DNA of 64,000 bases from Polyangiaceae bacterium (GTDB taxonomy: Bacteria; Myxococcota_A; Polyangia; Polyangiales; Polyangiaceae): contig JAWKRG010000004.1 of NCBI GenBank assembly GCA_041389725.1, positions 806,001-870,000 on the forward strand, given 5' to 3'. A program made the translations under genes and the position numbers. Positions within the stretch are counted from its first letter, which is position 1; each line of letters starts with the position of its first letter. Below the pieces are notes generated by a model that did no database searches, had not been told where the DNA came from, and was given only the letters and a program-made list of their open reading frames with translations. Positions 34,575 through 43,122 of this stretch are shown here, in pieces.

Positions 34575-35399
34575 ATGCGCGTTCGAGGATGGGTGGCGGC
34601 ATGCGCGTTCGCGGGTGCTCTAGCGGCGTGTAGCAGCTCCAAGTCGAACAACGGCGGCAGCGGCGGAACCGGAGCGGGCGGCGGTGGAGGCGTCGGCAAT
34701 GTCGGCGGAGGCGGTGGCGTCGGCAATGTCGGTGCTGGCGGAAACGCGGGCGGGGGTGGCAGCCCGAGTACCGCCAACGGCAGCTGCTTCGACATCCTGG
34801 GGTGCATCGCCAATTGCCCAGATGGTGACGATGCCTGTCTCGACACCTGCTTCGCAGGCGGGTCGAGCACGGGTCAGCAGCAGCTGCTGGCGCTGCTGAC
34901 GTGCATGGACCAGAAGCAGTGCACGGAAGTGAGTTGCATCGAGACGCAGTGCACGAACGAACTCGCGACGTGCCTCGACTCGAGCACCGTCGGCGGCAAT
35001 CCAAACCCGGGGGGCACCGTACCGACGGGCAGCATCCCCACGGAGCTCGTCGGGCACTGGGTGCGACCCGGCTCCACGGACATCGCCGACTTCACCTTCG
35101 GTGCCGACGGTTCGGCACAGCGCACGCAGTACAAGGAGTCGTCGATCGGAAGCTGCGACATGTCCATCGACACCAAGTGGCTGCAGGGCTCGGTCGTCGC
35201 GTCGGGGAATCAACTGACCGTGACCCTTGCCGACGGCGTGACGACCGTCGCTTGGATCGGTGGCTGCGGTAGCAACTATCAGAACCCTGCAGCTGGCAAG
35301 GTGCTGCAATACCAGTACCGCCTTGACGCGTCGGGGCTCTGGCTCACGGAGCTGTCGTGTACCGGTGAACTCTGCGAAGTCTTGTATCAGAAGAACTAG
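34575..35399 (+). CDS. Lipoprotein with Cys-helix and beta domain
   Basis: The 274-residue product (MRVRGWVAACAFAGALAAC) has a lipobox and Gly-rich linker. A Cys-helical module follows (CFDILGCIANCPDGDDACLD, then CTEVSCIETQC), like that of several lipoproteins in the window. The last 110 residues (LVGHWVRPGSTDIADFTFGA, VAWIGGCGSNY) look like a lipocalin or small beta-barrel domain of unknown ligand. Confidence 0.75.
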   Translation: MRVRGWVAACAFAGALAACSSSKSNNGGSGGTGAGGGGGVGNVGGGGGVGNVGAGGNAGGGGSPSTANGSCFDILGCIANCPDGDDACLDTCFAGGSSTGQQQLLALLTCMDQKQCTEVSCIETQCTNELATCLDSSTVGGNPNPGGTVPTGSIPTELVGHWVRPGSTDIADFTFGADGSAQRTQYKESSIGSCDMSIDTKWLQGSVVASGNQLTVTLADGVTTVAWIGGCGSNYQNPAAGKVLQYQYRLDASGLWLTELSCTGELCEVLYQKN

Positions 35400-35496
35400 A
35401 TCGAGCCCTTTCAACTCGCGTTCGTGGTCGGCAGCAGAAGCGGTGGAGCTGCTTTGAGGAACTGCACCGGGGATTCCGCGTTATACCGATGGGACC

Positions 35497-36027
35497 ATGC
35501 GCGCTAGATACACCCTCGTTCCGCTACTCGCCCTGCTGGCTTCCTGCTCCAAGCACACGGGTCCCTCTTCCAATGGTGCCAACTCTGGGCTCGACCCACA
35601 GAACTCGGGAGGGGCGACGCAGTCGACGGAACCCCTCACCAGCACGGGACCGGAAACGCCAACGAGTGCGGTCCCCGTTGAAGCGCGACCGACGCCCAGT
35701 GCCTACACGCCGGATCCCAGCCCCATCGATCATTCGAAGTTTCGCAAGACGCTGAACGAGTACCACCCCAAGCACGGCATGATCTACGCGCGAAAAGGCG
35801 GGGGTTGCGTCGTGTACGTGCGGGACGGCAAGCAACACCCTCCTGGATGGTTTCCGGAGGGAACGGTCGTTGCGTGTCCGAAGTCCATGCTCGCCGCCCA
35901 GTGGGAGCACTGCCCGGCGCCTGGCACCGTATACTCCACGGAGCAAGGCGACGCGTGTATCTGTAGTCCCGGTGCGGGCGACCCGCCGGCGCCACCCTAT
36001 CGCATGCCGTGTCCCAGCAAACCTTGA
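35497..36027 (+). CDS. Hypothetical lipoprotein
   Basis: The 176-residue product (MRARYTLVPLLALLASC) has a lipobox and a Ser/Thr/Pro-rich linker. The C-terminal domain (IYARKGGGCVVYVRDGKQHP, then VACPKSMLAAQWEHCPAPGT) has four Cys and is not recognised. TATACC lies nine bases before the ATG. Confidence 0.7.
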   Translation: MRARYTLVPLLALLASCSKHTGPSSNGANSGLDPQNSGGATQSTEPLTSTGPETPTSAVPVEARPTPSAYTPDPSPIDHSKFRKTLNEYHPKHGMIYARKGGGCVVYVRDGKQHPPGWFPEGTVVACPKSMLAAQWEHCPAPGTVYSTEQGDACICSPGAGDPPAPPYRMPCPSKP

Positions 36028-36030
36028 GCA

Positions 36031-36106
36031 CGGCGTCGGGTGAGATGGCGTTGCGGCCGTCGCGCCAACCCTGTCACGGCGCGGCGTCGGGTGAGATGGC
36101 GTTGCG
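36031..36106. repeat. Two direct repeats of 25 bases, 51 apart
   Basis: CGGCGTCGGGTGAGATGGCG with a following TTGCG occurs at 36031-36055 and 36082-36106. The reverse complement resembles the CGCAACGACACCT units near 40570, so a dispersed family is likely. Confidence 0.55.
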
Positions 36107-36159
36107 TTGACCACTTGTGCAGCCGCATTGAGCTGCGCCAACTGAAGCCCGGCGGCGGG

Positions 36160-36187
36160 TTGCCCCTCGACCGCACCTCGGTATCAT
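36160..36187 (+). promoter_or_regulatory. Promoter of first twin lipoprotein gene
   Basis: TTGCCC (36160-36165), 16 bases, TATCAT (36182-36187), then seven bases to the ATG. The whole block is duplicated before the second twin. Confidence 0.5.
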
Positions 36188-36194
36188 CGCGTTC

Positions 36195-36533
36195 ATGAGC
36201 CGCGACAAGCAGACCATTCTCGAGCGGCGACGTCGCTTCTTGGCTGCAGCTTTGACGAGCGCAGGAGTGGCGGCGGCTGTACAGGGCTGCGGGGGCAAAC
36301 AAGCCGAGCCGCAGGCGTGCCTCGAGCCGCCGCGGGAGCACTACGGTCCCGACGAGTACGTTGCAGATGCCGGGCCTGCGACGGACGACGCTGGCTCTGC
36401 TGAAGATGCCCCGCAGCCGCTACCGCAGCCGTGTCTTTCGGACGTGCCGCCGCAAGTCTGCTTGTCGCCGCCGCCAATGCCTGATCTGCAGCCGCAGGTG
36501 TGCCTCGAGCCACCCATGAACGACCCGGAGTAG
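36195..36533 (+). CDS. Small Tat lipoprotein with Cys-Leu repeats (twin 1)
   Basis: The 112-residue protein has a twin-arginine-like signal (MSRDKQTILERRRRFLAAAL) and a lipobox (VQGC). The mature part is short and Pro/Asp-rich, with four repeats of P-Q-x-C-L-S/E: QACLEPP, QPCLSDVPP, QVCLSPPP and QVCLEPP. It does not match any family I recognise. The next gene is a clear paralogue, with the same promoter block, so the pair arose by tandem duplication. The Cys-Leu repeats could bind metal, be lipid- or protein-linked, or be a modified peptide. Confidence 0.7.
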   Translation: MSRDKQTILERRRRFLAAALTSAGVAAAVQGCGGKQAEPQACLEPPREHYGPDEYVADAGPATDDAGSAEDAPQPLPQPCLSDVPPQVCLSPPPMPDLQPQVCLEPPMNDPE

Positions 36534-36541
36534 TCGGCGGG

Positions 36542-36569
36542 TTGCCCCTCGACCACGGCCCGGTATCAT
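36542..36569 (+). promoter_or_regulatory. Promoter of second twin lipoprotein gene
   Basis: TTGCCC (36542-36547), 16 bases, TATCAT (36564-36569), then seven bases to the ATG. Same layout as the copy at 36160. Confidence 0.5.
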
Positions 36570-36576
36570 CGTGTTC

Positions 36577-36945
36577 ATGAGCCGCGACAAGCAGACCATT
36601 CTCGAGCGCCGCCGTCGCTTTCTGGCCGCGGCTCTGGCAAGTGCGGGAGTGGTCGCGGCGGCTCAAGGCTGCGGTCGCAGACAAGCTGACCCGGAAGTGT
36701 GCCTCTCGCCAGAGTACAACGGTCCCGTCGAGTACGCCGCTGACGCCGGGCCCGCGACGGATGACGACGAGCTTACTGACGCCGGCTCGGCCGCAGACTC
36801 CGCGCCCTCCGACAGAGGTTCCGATGCGTCGCCCCAGCCCCAGCCCCAGCCGTGCCTGTCCGACATTCCGCCACAGGTATGCCTGTCCCAGGTGGCGCCG
36901 CCCAACGTGAACATCCAAGACTCCAAGAAAACCGACCCGAAGTAG
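36577..36945 (+). CDS. Small Tat lipoprotein with Cys-Leu repeats (twin 2)
   Basis: The 122-residue paralogue of the preceding gene begins with almost the same 20 residues (MSRDKQTILERRRRFLAAAL) and has a lipobox (AQGC). It carries three Cys-Leu motifs (EVCLSPEY, QPCLSDIPP, QVCLSQVAPP) and a longer Asp/Ser/Ala-rich middle. It ends seven bases before the MYXO-CTERM protein gene, so they may share a message. Confidence 0.7.
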   Translation: MSRDKQTILERRRRFLAAALASAGVVAAAQGCGRRQADPEVCLSPEYNGPVEYAADAGPATDDDELTDAGSAADSAPSDRGSDASPQPQPQPCLSDIPPQVCLSQVAPPNVNIQDSKKTDPK

Positions 36946-36952
36946 GCCCACG

Positions 36953-38491
36953 ATGGAACCTCGGCTAGTCGCATGCACGCTCTTGGCGCTCACTGGCTTC
37001 GCGGCGTCCGCCTCGGCTGCTCCGGTCAGCTCCATCACGCAGTACGGCGTCACCTGGACCTTCGACAAGGCCTACGAGTCGGGTCAGTTTGCGACGGGCG
37101 ACTACTGGGTCGTCGGCCCGGTGCAGATCGTATCCGTCACGCCCGCGCCCACGGGAGCGCGCAACGGTTCCAGCGTCAATCCGCGAGGAGGTCGTCAAGG
37201 CTACGATGACCGCGGCGGAGCCTACGCTACCGACGACAACGTCAGCTTCCCCTACGCTTTGCAGGTCGATGAATCCCTGGTGTCCAGCGTCAGCAAGCCG
37301 GACGGTGGTGACTTCAAGAACGTAGGCTGCATGCAATCCCAGGCCGTGTTGACGGCAGTTGCCGCGCCGTTGCCGGCAACGGCATTGCGGCCTGCCTACG
37401 CCGGAACCTTCAAGCAACATCTGGACGCCGCGCAGATCCACTGGGACCGTTTGCCCAAGCTACCGGCTCCGGCATCGGCCCCGAGCGGAACGGATCTCTT
37501 GAAGATGGCGGATCGGCCGCGCATCGATCACCTGAGCTCCTGGGAGATCCAGCACAGCTGCGCAGAGGACAACTGGTACAACGGCGCTGGACAGCACGCG
37601 TGCTACGGCCGTGAGTACGGCGCTTTCATCAGCGACGCGGCGCTGTTCGTCACCCTCGACACGCCGCAGCGGCAGGAGCTCGCGCTGTCGATGATTCAGC
37701 TCGGCATCGACAACTACGGCGTGCTCGAGGCGGGTGGGGACTGGGCGCCGAACGGCGGGCACCACAACGGCAGAAAGTGGCCGATCGTGTTCGCGGGGCT
37801 CATGCTCGACGACTGCGAGCTGTTGAAGGTCGGATCGAAGTATGACGATTCGCACTTTGGCGAAGACGGGCAGACCTATCTCGGCGCCGGCAACAAAGCT
37901 CTCTTCGGCTGGGATTGCGGCGGGGGTCACGGGACCTACTTCCAAGACGGTTGCACTGGGGGCGGTGCCAAGGATTGCCGCGATCCAGCTGGCCAACTCG
38001 ACGGCTGCGAGGACTACCGCAATTGCTGCACCAGTGCCTATTGGGTCGGTGAGATGCTGTCCACGGCGATGCTGCACGCCGAGCCGATCTGGAATCATGC
38101 CGCGTTCTTCGACTACGTCGATCGCTGGATGAGCGGTGACGTGCAAGGCGGTGGCAGCGCGCAGAGCACGTTCATCGACGCCATGTGGACGCAGTATCGC
38201 AACGCGCTACCTCCGGGCGCGCCGGCCAGCACCGTGTGTGGCGCGTCGGGCAGCGGAAGTGGTGGGAGCGCCGGCGCTGGCGGCAGTGGTGCGAATGGCG
38301 GCGGCGGTGCGGCCGGCAACGGTGGCGCGGGCGATGGGGGTGCGGGCAATGGCGCCGGCGGAGCGTCGAAGTCGGGGTCGAGTGACGACGGCGGCTGCGG
38401 CTGTCGCACGACGCGCCGCAGCGAGGGATCCCTCGCTCCCCTGCTGTTGCTCGGCTTGCTCGGCCTCCGCCGACGCACGCTCACTGCTTGA
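36953..38491 (+). CDS. Secreted protein with MYXO-CTERM-like sorting tail
   Basis: The 512-residue product has a signal peptide (LVACTLLALTGFAASASA) and a large exported domain with WTFDKAYESGQF and many aromatic residues (AGDWAPNGGHHNGRKWPIVF, GWDCGGGHGTYFQDGCTG). The helical repeats and substrate-cleft-like GHHNG and GWDCGGGHG segments resemble alpha/alpha-barrel carbohydrate-active enzymes, but no family is certain. The tail is a Gly/Ser spacer, then GGCGCR, a hydrophobic helix (LAPLLLLGLLGLRRR) and Arg, the pattern of MYXO-CTERM proteins that are processed and surface anchored. It overlaps the convergent AgmX-like gene by 11 bases. Confidence 0.75.
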   Translation: MEPRLVACTLLALTGFAASASAAPVSSITQYGVTWTFDKAYESGQFATGDYWVVGPVQIVSVTPAPTGARNGSSVNPRGGRQGYDDRGGAYATDDNVSFPYALQVDESLVSSVSKPDGGDFKNVGCMQSQAVLTAVAAPLPATALRPAYAGTFKQHLDAAQIHWDRLPKLPAPASAPSGTDLLKMADRPRIDHLSSWEIQHSCAEDNWYNGAGQHACYGREYGAFISDAALFVTLDTPQRQELALSMIQLGIDNYGVLEAGGDWAPNGGHHNGRKWPIVFAGLMLDDCELLKVGSKYDDSHFGEDGQTYLGAGNKALFGWDCGGGHGTYFQDGCTGGGAKDCRDPAGQLDGCEDYRNCCTSAYWVGEMLSTAMLHAEPIWNHAAFFDYVDRWMSGDVQGGGSAQSTFIDAMWTQYRNALPPGAPASTVCGASGSGSGGSAGAGGSGANGGGGAAGNGGAGDGGAGNGAGGASKSGSSDDGGCGCRTTRRSEGSLAPLLLLGLLGLRRRTLTA

Positions 38492-39839
38492 TCAGGCTCA
38501 CCGGCACGACGACCGCTCCGCTGCCGCCCTCGGGGGGATCGAAGCTAGCCGCTTGCGCGCGACTGCGAATGCAGCTGACGACGCTGCCCGGCAAGTTGCC
38601 ACTGGGGGACGCTTGCACGCCTTGCACCTCGCCGCCGGGCCCGACTTGGATCACCAAGCGCACGCTGCCCTGCGCATCCGGGCTATCCACGAGTCCGCGG
38701 TTGTAGCAGTGGCGGAAGCCAGCGCGCATGCTCGCCACCACCGACGCGGCGTTCTTGATCGCGCCTCCGGGATTGCTGGGCGCCGGCACATTCACGCTGC
38801 CCTTCGGTGGGGCCACCGTCTCTACGGAGCCGCTGTCGTTGCTGGCCTGTCGCTGCTTGGTTGCCAAGCTGGCCAGATCGCCGCTCTGACCCGGACGCAG
38901 CGGGCCTGTCGTGCGCAGCGTCATTCGCCCATCAGAGATGCCCGCGTTGCTGCGGGCGGCCGCGTCCAGGCCGGCGGTTGGCACTTCGCCATCGCGGAGC
39001 ACGCCGCTGGTCGCCGGGCCTTCGCCATTCAGAGCCGCAAGTGTCGCGAGCTCCAACCTTTCGAGCTCCTGCGTCAGCCCGGCCTCGGAAGACGTGGGTG
39101 AAGCGCCTCCCGGCGACCCATTGCCGCCCTTTCCCTTCGTTCCTGGCGTTTTGCTGGGCGCTGTCGGCTCCGGTGTCTTTGTGCTGCTTGCGTCGACTTC
39201 TGGCGTCTCGACCTCGGCGGGCGGCACCGGAAGCGTCGCCAGCTCCGCCAACGCGCCGGACACCACGATGGCGTCGTCCATCACCGGGTCCATCCAGTCC
39301 GAGTACAGAACACCGACGGCCAGGAAGTGCAGCAAGAACGACAGCGCAGCCACTCCCGTCGTGCGCACGTCCAAAGACAGCGCACCGCGCGTGACCGAGA
39401 TCGGAAGTCGCGGCCTCGGCTGCACCGGCGGCCGCGGAACGAACTGAAACAAGAACGCGCTTTGCCCCAGGTGCACGCGACCGCGGGAAGTGTGCGTCAG
39501 CTCCACACTGCACGGCCCTTCGACGTCTGCCGGAGCCTCGCTTGCACTCTTCGCCACGCGCGCGCGCATGCCGGAGGTCAGGTGAAGGCGGTAGCTGCCG
39601 CCGTGATGCTCGAACAGTCGATGAGAGCGCGGCACTTCCGCCAACACGAAGTTGCACTTCTCCGTAGGACCTACGCTCACATGGCGCGCGTCGCCGATCA
39701 GCCGTTCATCCACGATGCGCCCATCTCGAACCCAGGCCACTCTGAGCGCACGAGGTCCCGCGGGCACCGTCGCCGCGCGCAACACTTGGGTCATCGCGCC
39801 GGGGCGAACGGGGCGAGGTTCTAGATGCAGCTCCGCCAT
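38481..39839 (-). CDS. AgmX/PglI-type protein with N-terminal FHA-like and TonB-like C-terminal domain
   Basis: From MAELHLEPRPVRPGAMTQVL the protein has 452 residues. The N-terminal 150 residues have an FHA-like beta layout (DERLIGDARHVSVGPTEKCN, then HRLFEHHGGSYRLHL). One membrane helix (VAALSFLLHFLAVGVLY) is followed by a long Pro/Ala/Ser periplasmic stretch, and the end (AGFRHCYNRGLVDSPDAQGS, then VSLIKQ) matches the AgmX/PglI TonB-like domain known from gliding motility. It may link energy or phospho-signals to an outer-membrane partner. No TonB system genes are near. Confidence 0.75.
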   Translation of the reverse strand: MAELHLEPRPVRPGAMTQVLRAATVPAGPRALRVAWVRDGRIVDERLIGDARHVSVGPTEKCNFVLAEVPRSHRLFEHHGGSYRLHLTSGMRARVAKSASEAPADVEGPCSVELTHTSRGRVHLGQSAFLFQFVPRPPVQPRPRLPISVTRGALSLDVRTTGVAALSFLLHFLAVGVLYSDWMDPVMDDAIVVSGALAELATLPVPPAEVETPEVDASSTKTPEPTAPSKTPGTKGKGGNGSPGGASPTSSEAGLTQELERLELATLAALNGEGPATSGVLRDGEVPTAGLDAAARSNAGISDGRMTLRTTGPLRPGQSGDLASLATKQRQASNDSGSVETVAPPKGSVNVPAPSNPGGAIKNAASVVASMRAGFRHCYNRGLVDSPDAQGSVRLVIQVGPGGEVQGVQASPSGNLPGSVVSCIRSRAQAASFDPPEGGSGAVVVPVSLIKQ

Positions 39840-40015
39840 TGGATGCCAACTCCTGTGGGTGGTCCACGTGGTGCCGCCCGTTTCTGATGGACACGGGAGC
39901 GGCAAACCACTTCAGACAGCGATGGGTTCGTGATGTTCCCATCGACGTGCTCGTTTGGCGCCGTGACTCGTTCGAGTCCTTCAGTGCGGCCGGGATGGCC
40001 TGTGTTTCCCAAGAG

Positions 40016-40564
40016 TCACGGCGGCAGCGCGGGGCAATTCCCCGACTTCAACTGAGCCCGCGCGCGTTCCGCTACGGCTTTGCGCTGGTTTCGCTCTGCC
40101 CAATCCACGGCCTCAGCGTAGAGTTCGCACGCCGTCTGTTTGTCGCCGATCGCATCCCGACAGGCAGCGAGGTTCATCAGCGCACCGATGGCAGGATCCA
40201 GCGCCAAGCACTCCTCGAAGAGGGCGCACGCCTCGGCCGAATGCCCCTCGCGACGGATTGCGGCGGTCGCTTCATCGAAGATCGCCGCGGCTTTGCGGCG
40301 ATCGTCATCGCTGCCCGCTGGGTGATCCATCCAGCGGACCGTCAGGGCCGAGCGCTTCGGAGGTGGGGCGTGGGATGCGGAGCTTTGCTCTTCGGAGTCC
40401 GCCGCATTGGGAATTTCGACGCGGGACGGCGATTGCGCTGGCGGCTCGTTCCCTGCGCACGAGAGCGCCGCTAGCGACAGCAACGTGGACGCGAGCACTG
40501 ACAGCCACAGCGCCAGGGCCGCTGCTCCAAGGCCGGATCTGCGCACTCGGGCATTGGACAACAC
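40016..40564 (-). CDS. TPR-containing lipoprotein
   Basis: Using a GTG start gives 182 residues with a signal and lipobox (LAALSC). The C-terminal 90 residues contain tetratricopeptide-type helices (FDEATAAIRREGHSAEACAL, FEECLALDPAIGALMNLAAC, KQTACELYAEAVDWAERNQR) for protein binding. A longer open frame upstream crosses the 40570 repeat region and is not likely to be coding. Confidence 0.65.
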   Translation of the reverse strand: MLSNARVRRSGLGAAALALWLSVLASTLLSLAALSCAGNEPPAQSPSRVEIPNAADSEEQSSASHAPPPKRSALTVRWMDHPAGSDDDRRKAAAIFDEATAAIRREGHSAEACALFEECLALDPAIGALMNLAACRDAIGDKQTACELYAEAVDWAERNQRKAVAERARAQLKSGNCPALPP

Positions 40565-40645
40565 CTTCGGGGCGCGCGCAACGACACCTTCAAGGGAGGT
40601 GCAACGACGCTTCGGGGGCCGCGCAACGACACCTCGTCGCCCGTC
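40560..40645. repeat. Three to four imperfect CAACGACACCT repeats
   Basis: Units reading GCGCAACGACACCTTC, GTGCAACGACGCTTC and GCGCAACGACACCTCG lie about 25 bases apart, with a weaker CAACACCTTCGGGG first copy. They fill the space between two divergent genes and resemble the reverse complement of the 36031 repeat. Confidence 0.5.
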
Positions 40646-40670
40646 TAGCCTGCACCTGCCGTCCGGATGG

Positions 40671-42887
40671 ATGCAGTGGTATGAGCACGCAGTGAACGCG
40701 GCTGGCATTCACGAACGCGCGGCGACGGCAACGGCGGGGCCCGCAGCCGAGCTCGGGTCTTGGTATCGCTTCGAAACCGGGCGGCTCAGCGCAGTCGCGC
40801 TCACGGCTCTTCTCGTCATTGGCTGCCTGACGCCGGCCTGCACCTGCTCCAAGAAGGTGACGGTGTTGGCGGAGGACGAAGCTCACGACGTGCAGTGGGT
40901 CTCGAAAGAGACGAAGCGCGTGACGATTGGCTGCGCGGGTGGACACGGCTTCGGCATTTGCTTTCCCACCAAAGACCGAAAGGTCGTCACGGAGATCCAC
41001 ACGCCCAAGGAAGAGTTCAGCGTCAGCTTCTCCTGCGGCAACGACGCCCAAATCCAAGCCGAGCCCGGCCTCGAACGCTTCGCCATGAAGTGCGGACCGG
41101 AGAAGTGGGGCATCCTCTATCACCGCCACGAGAAGACGCCGTTTCTGTGGCCAGAGGCTTACGCCTCCGTTCCCGATTGGAAAGACGTACCCCCGCTGCA
41201 CGAGGTGTCGCACTTGGTCTGGCCGGGCGGAAGTCGCCGGGAGCTGGTGAAGGAGCTACGCGAAACCGAGGGCGATGCCGCGATCGAGAAGTTGCTTTCG
41301 CGCTGCCCGGATTGCCCGGGATCCGAATGGGGCATGGCTTACGACGAGCTGGACGACGCTGCTCGAGGGCGCGTGCGCGCCGCGCTGCTCGCCTACCTGC
41401 GCGACGGCAAGAGCGTCACTGCCGATGGCATCCGGCGTGGCTTCGTCATCCTGCTTCCGACCAAGCACGCCGAGGTCATCCCCGCGTTCACTCGTCACCT
41501 CGGCAAGCTGCCGCCGAGCGACAACGAGGTTACCGATGCGCTCATCGGCTTGCGTAGCAAAGAGAACGTCGAAGACGCTGGCCGGCGCGCCTGCGAGCGC
41601 GTCGAGCGTGGATGCGGTCGCGGTTGTGATCTTGCGCTAGCTGCATCGAAGCAGCCATGCGCGGCGCTTTCATCGCGCCTCGATCGCATCCGTTGTGCGT
41701 CGGACGCACTCTGCGATGACGTGGTGTGCGACGAGGTCGCGCTGGAAAAGTACTGGCAAAGCGAGTTCGAGGCGTTGCGCCCACGGGGTCAGCTTGCTTC
41801 ACCGGACGCGCGTTTGCTGCAGCTGGCCGCACGTCGGCGCGGGATCGGAGCCGAGCAGCTGCGTTCCATCGCCCGGCAAGTCTACGCTTCGCCCAGCGAC
41901 GCCCCTCCATGCCGGGACGCGCCGCGCGCAGGTGCGCGCTGCCAATGCGACGGCGACGAGTTGAGGAGCAGTCTGTGCAAAACGAGCGAGGTGCGATTCT
42001 CCACCGAGTTTTGCGACGTCGTGATCAGCGACAAGGCTAGGACGCTCGCCGTGACCGCCACGGTCTCTGCCAACGCCAAGCGCTTCAGCTTTGGTTCGGC
42101 GCTCTGCGTGGAAATGGCCGACGGCACGGTTCGCTGCGCCTCCAGTCCCGCCTACAGCGCGTCTTTTCGCCTCGAGAAGCACGCCGATTTGTTCGAAGAC
42201 GGCGTGCTGCGCCGCGATGGAGTCTACGACGCCAACGGCGACGTGTTGAAGATCCCCGCCGAGGCCAAAGTCGCACAGCTACGCCGCGACCGTGACAGCT
42301 CACTGTTCGTCGACAAGAGCGGCGCGCTCTTCGTGCGCTTCCCGCAGGAGGCGACCTATCAGCGCCACGACGTCGATGACGTGCGCGGGCTGGCGATTGC
42401 GCGCGGCACGGCCTGTATACTGCAAGGCCAGGAGCTCAGCTGCTGGGGACCGGACAAGCTCGTGTTCGGCGAGTCGCGTCCGACGCCGCATTCCCTTGGC
42501 ACCTTCGACGCCGTCAGCGGCGAGGGCAACACCATCTGCGCACGCAGTGGCGCAGGCCGCGCCACGTGTTGGAAGAACGGGAAAACCCTCGAGTTCGCCT
42601 GGCCGCACCACGGCTCCTGGGTTGCGAGTTCGCGGTTCGTTTGCGCGCTCGATGCGGGCAAGGTGTGGTGCGCGGATCTGAACGACGCTGACCCCAAGCC
42701 ACGCGAAGTGACCCTGCCCGAGTCCGCGCGTGAACTCGACCTCGAGGCCAACCAGGGCTGCGCGCTCCTGGCGAGCGGCAAGCTCTCCTGCTGGTCCAAC
42801 TGGGACTCGCCGTCGCCACTCCGCTGGCACGACCCCAAACCAAAGCCGCCCTTGCCGTCCCCGAAGATGGCGCCGCCGAAGCCGTGA
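40671..42887 (+). CDS. Lipoprotein with RCC1-like repeats
   Basis: The 738-residue product (MQWYEHAVNAAGIHERA) has a signal and lipobox (LLVIGC or LTPAC), then a central region with helical Cys-rich segments (CERVERGCGRGCDLALAASK). The C-terminal 200 residues show RCC1/BLIP-like units ending in LSCW or its variants: CILQGQELSCWG, CARSGAGRATCWKNG, CALDAGKVWCADL and CALLASGKLSCWSNW. The N-terminal start is not certain. This is probably a surface protein of unknown partner. Confidence 0.65.
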   Translation: MQWYEHAVNAAGIHERAATATAGPAAELGSWYRFETGRLSAVALTALLVIGCLTPACTCSKKVTVLAEDEAHDVQWVSKETKRVTIGCAGGHGFGICFPTKDRKVVTEIHTPKEEFSVSFSCGNDAQIQAEPGLERFAMKCGPEKWGILYHRHEKTPFLWPEAYASVPDWKDVPPLHEVSHLVWPGGSRRELVKELRETEGDAAIEKLLSRCPDCPGSEWGMAYDELDDAARGRVRAALLAYLRDGKSVTADGIRRGFVILLPTKHAEVIPAFTRHLGKLPPSDNEVTDALIGLRSKENVEDAGRRACERVERGCGRGCDLALAASKQPCAALSSRLDRIRCASDALCDDVVCDEVALEKYWQSEFEALRPRGQLASPDARLLQLAARRRGIGAEQLRSIARQVYASPSDAPPCRDAPRAGARCQCDGDELRSSLCKTSEVRFSTEFCDVVISDKARTLAVTATVSANAKRFSFGSALCVEMADGTVRCASSPAYSASFRLEKHADLFEDGVLRRDGVYDANGDVLKIPAEAKVAQLRRDRDSSLFVDKSGALFVRFPQEATYQRHDVDDVRGLAIARGTACILQGQELSCWGPDKLVFGESRPTPHSLGTFDAVSGEGNTICARSGAGRATCWKNGKTLEFAWPHHGSWVASSRFVCALDAGKVWCADLNDADPKPREVTLPESARELDLEANQGCALLASGKLSCWSNWDSPSPLRWHDPKPKPPLPSPKMAPPKP

Positions 42888-43122
42888 CGTCGCGTGCCCC
42901 CTCGACTTCCCCCACAGACAGCTCTCGAAGCCGGCTCCGCCGCGGTCGTTGTATGCCCGGGCATGAAGGATCCTTTCGCAATGGCGCGCAGGGATGCACC
43001 AGCAGTTCACTGCTCGGCACGACGGCAGGCGATCCCGCACATCGACTCCGCCTTTTGTTGCTGGATCCAGCGCGAGGAACCCGGTGGCCAACTTGGCTCG
43101 GGGATTGCATTCACGCTTCGAC

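Noticed and set aside
40016..40708. Longer N-terminus for the TPR lipoprotein starting at 40708
   Set aside because: The added 48 residues pass through the CAACGACACCT repeats and lack any signal; the GTG at 40564 places a signal peptide and lipobox in the right position.
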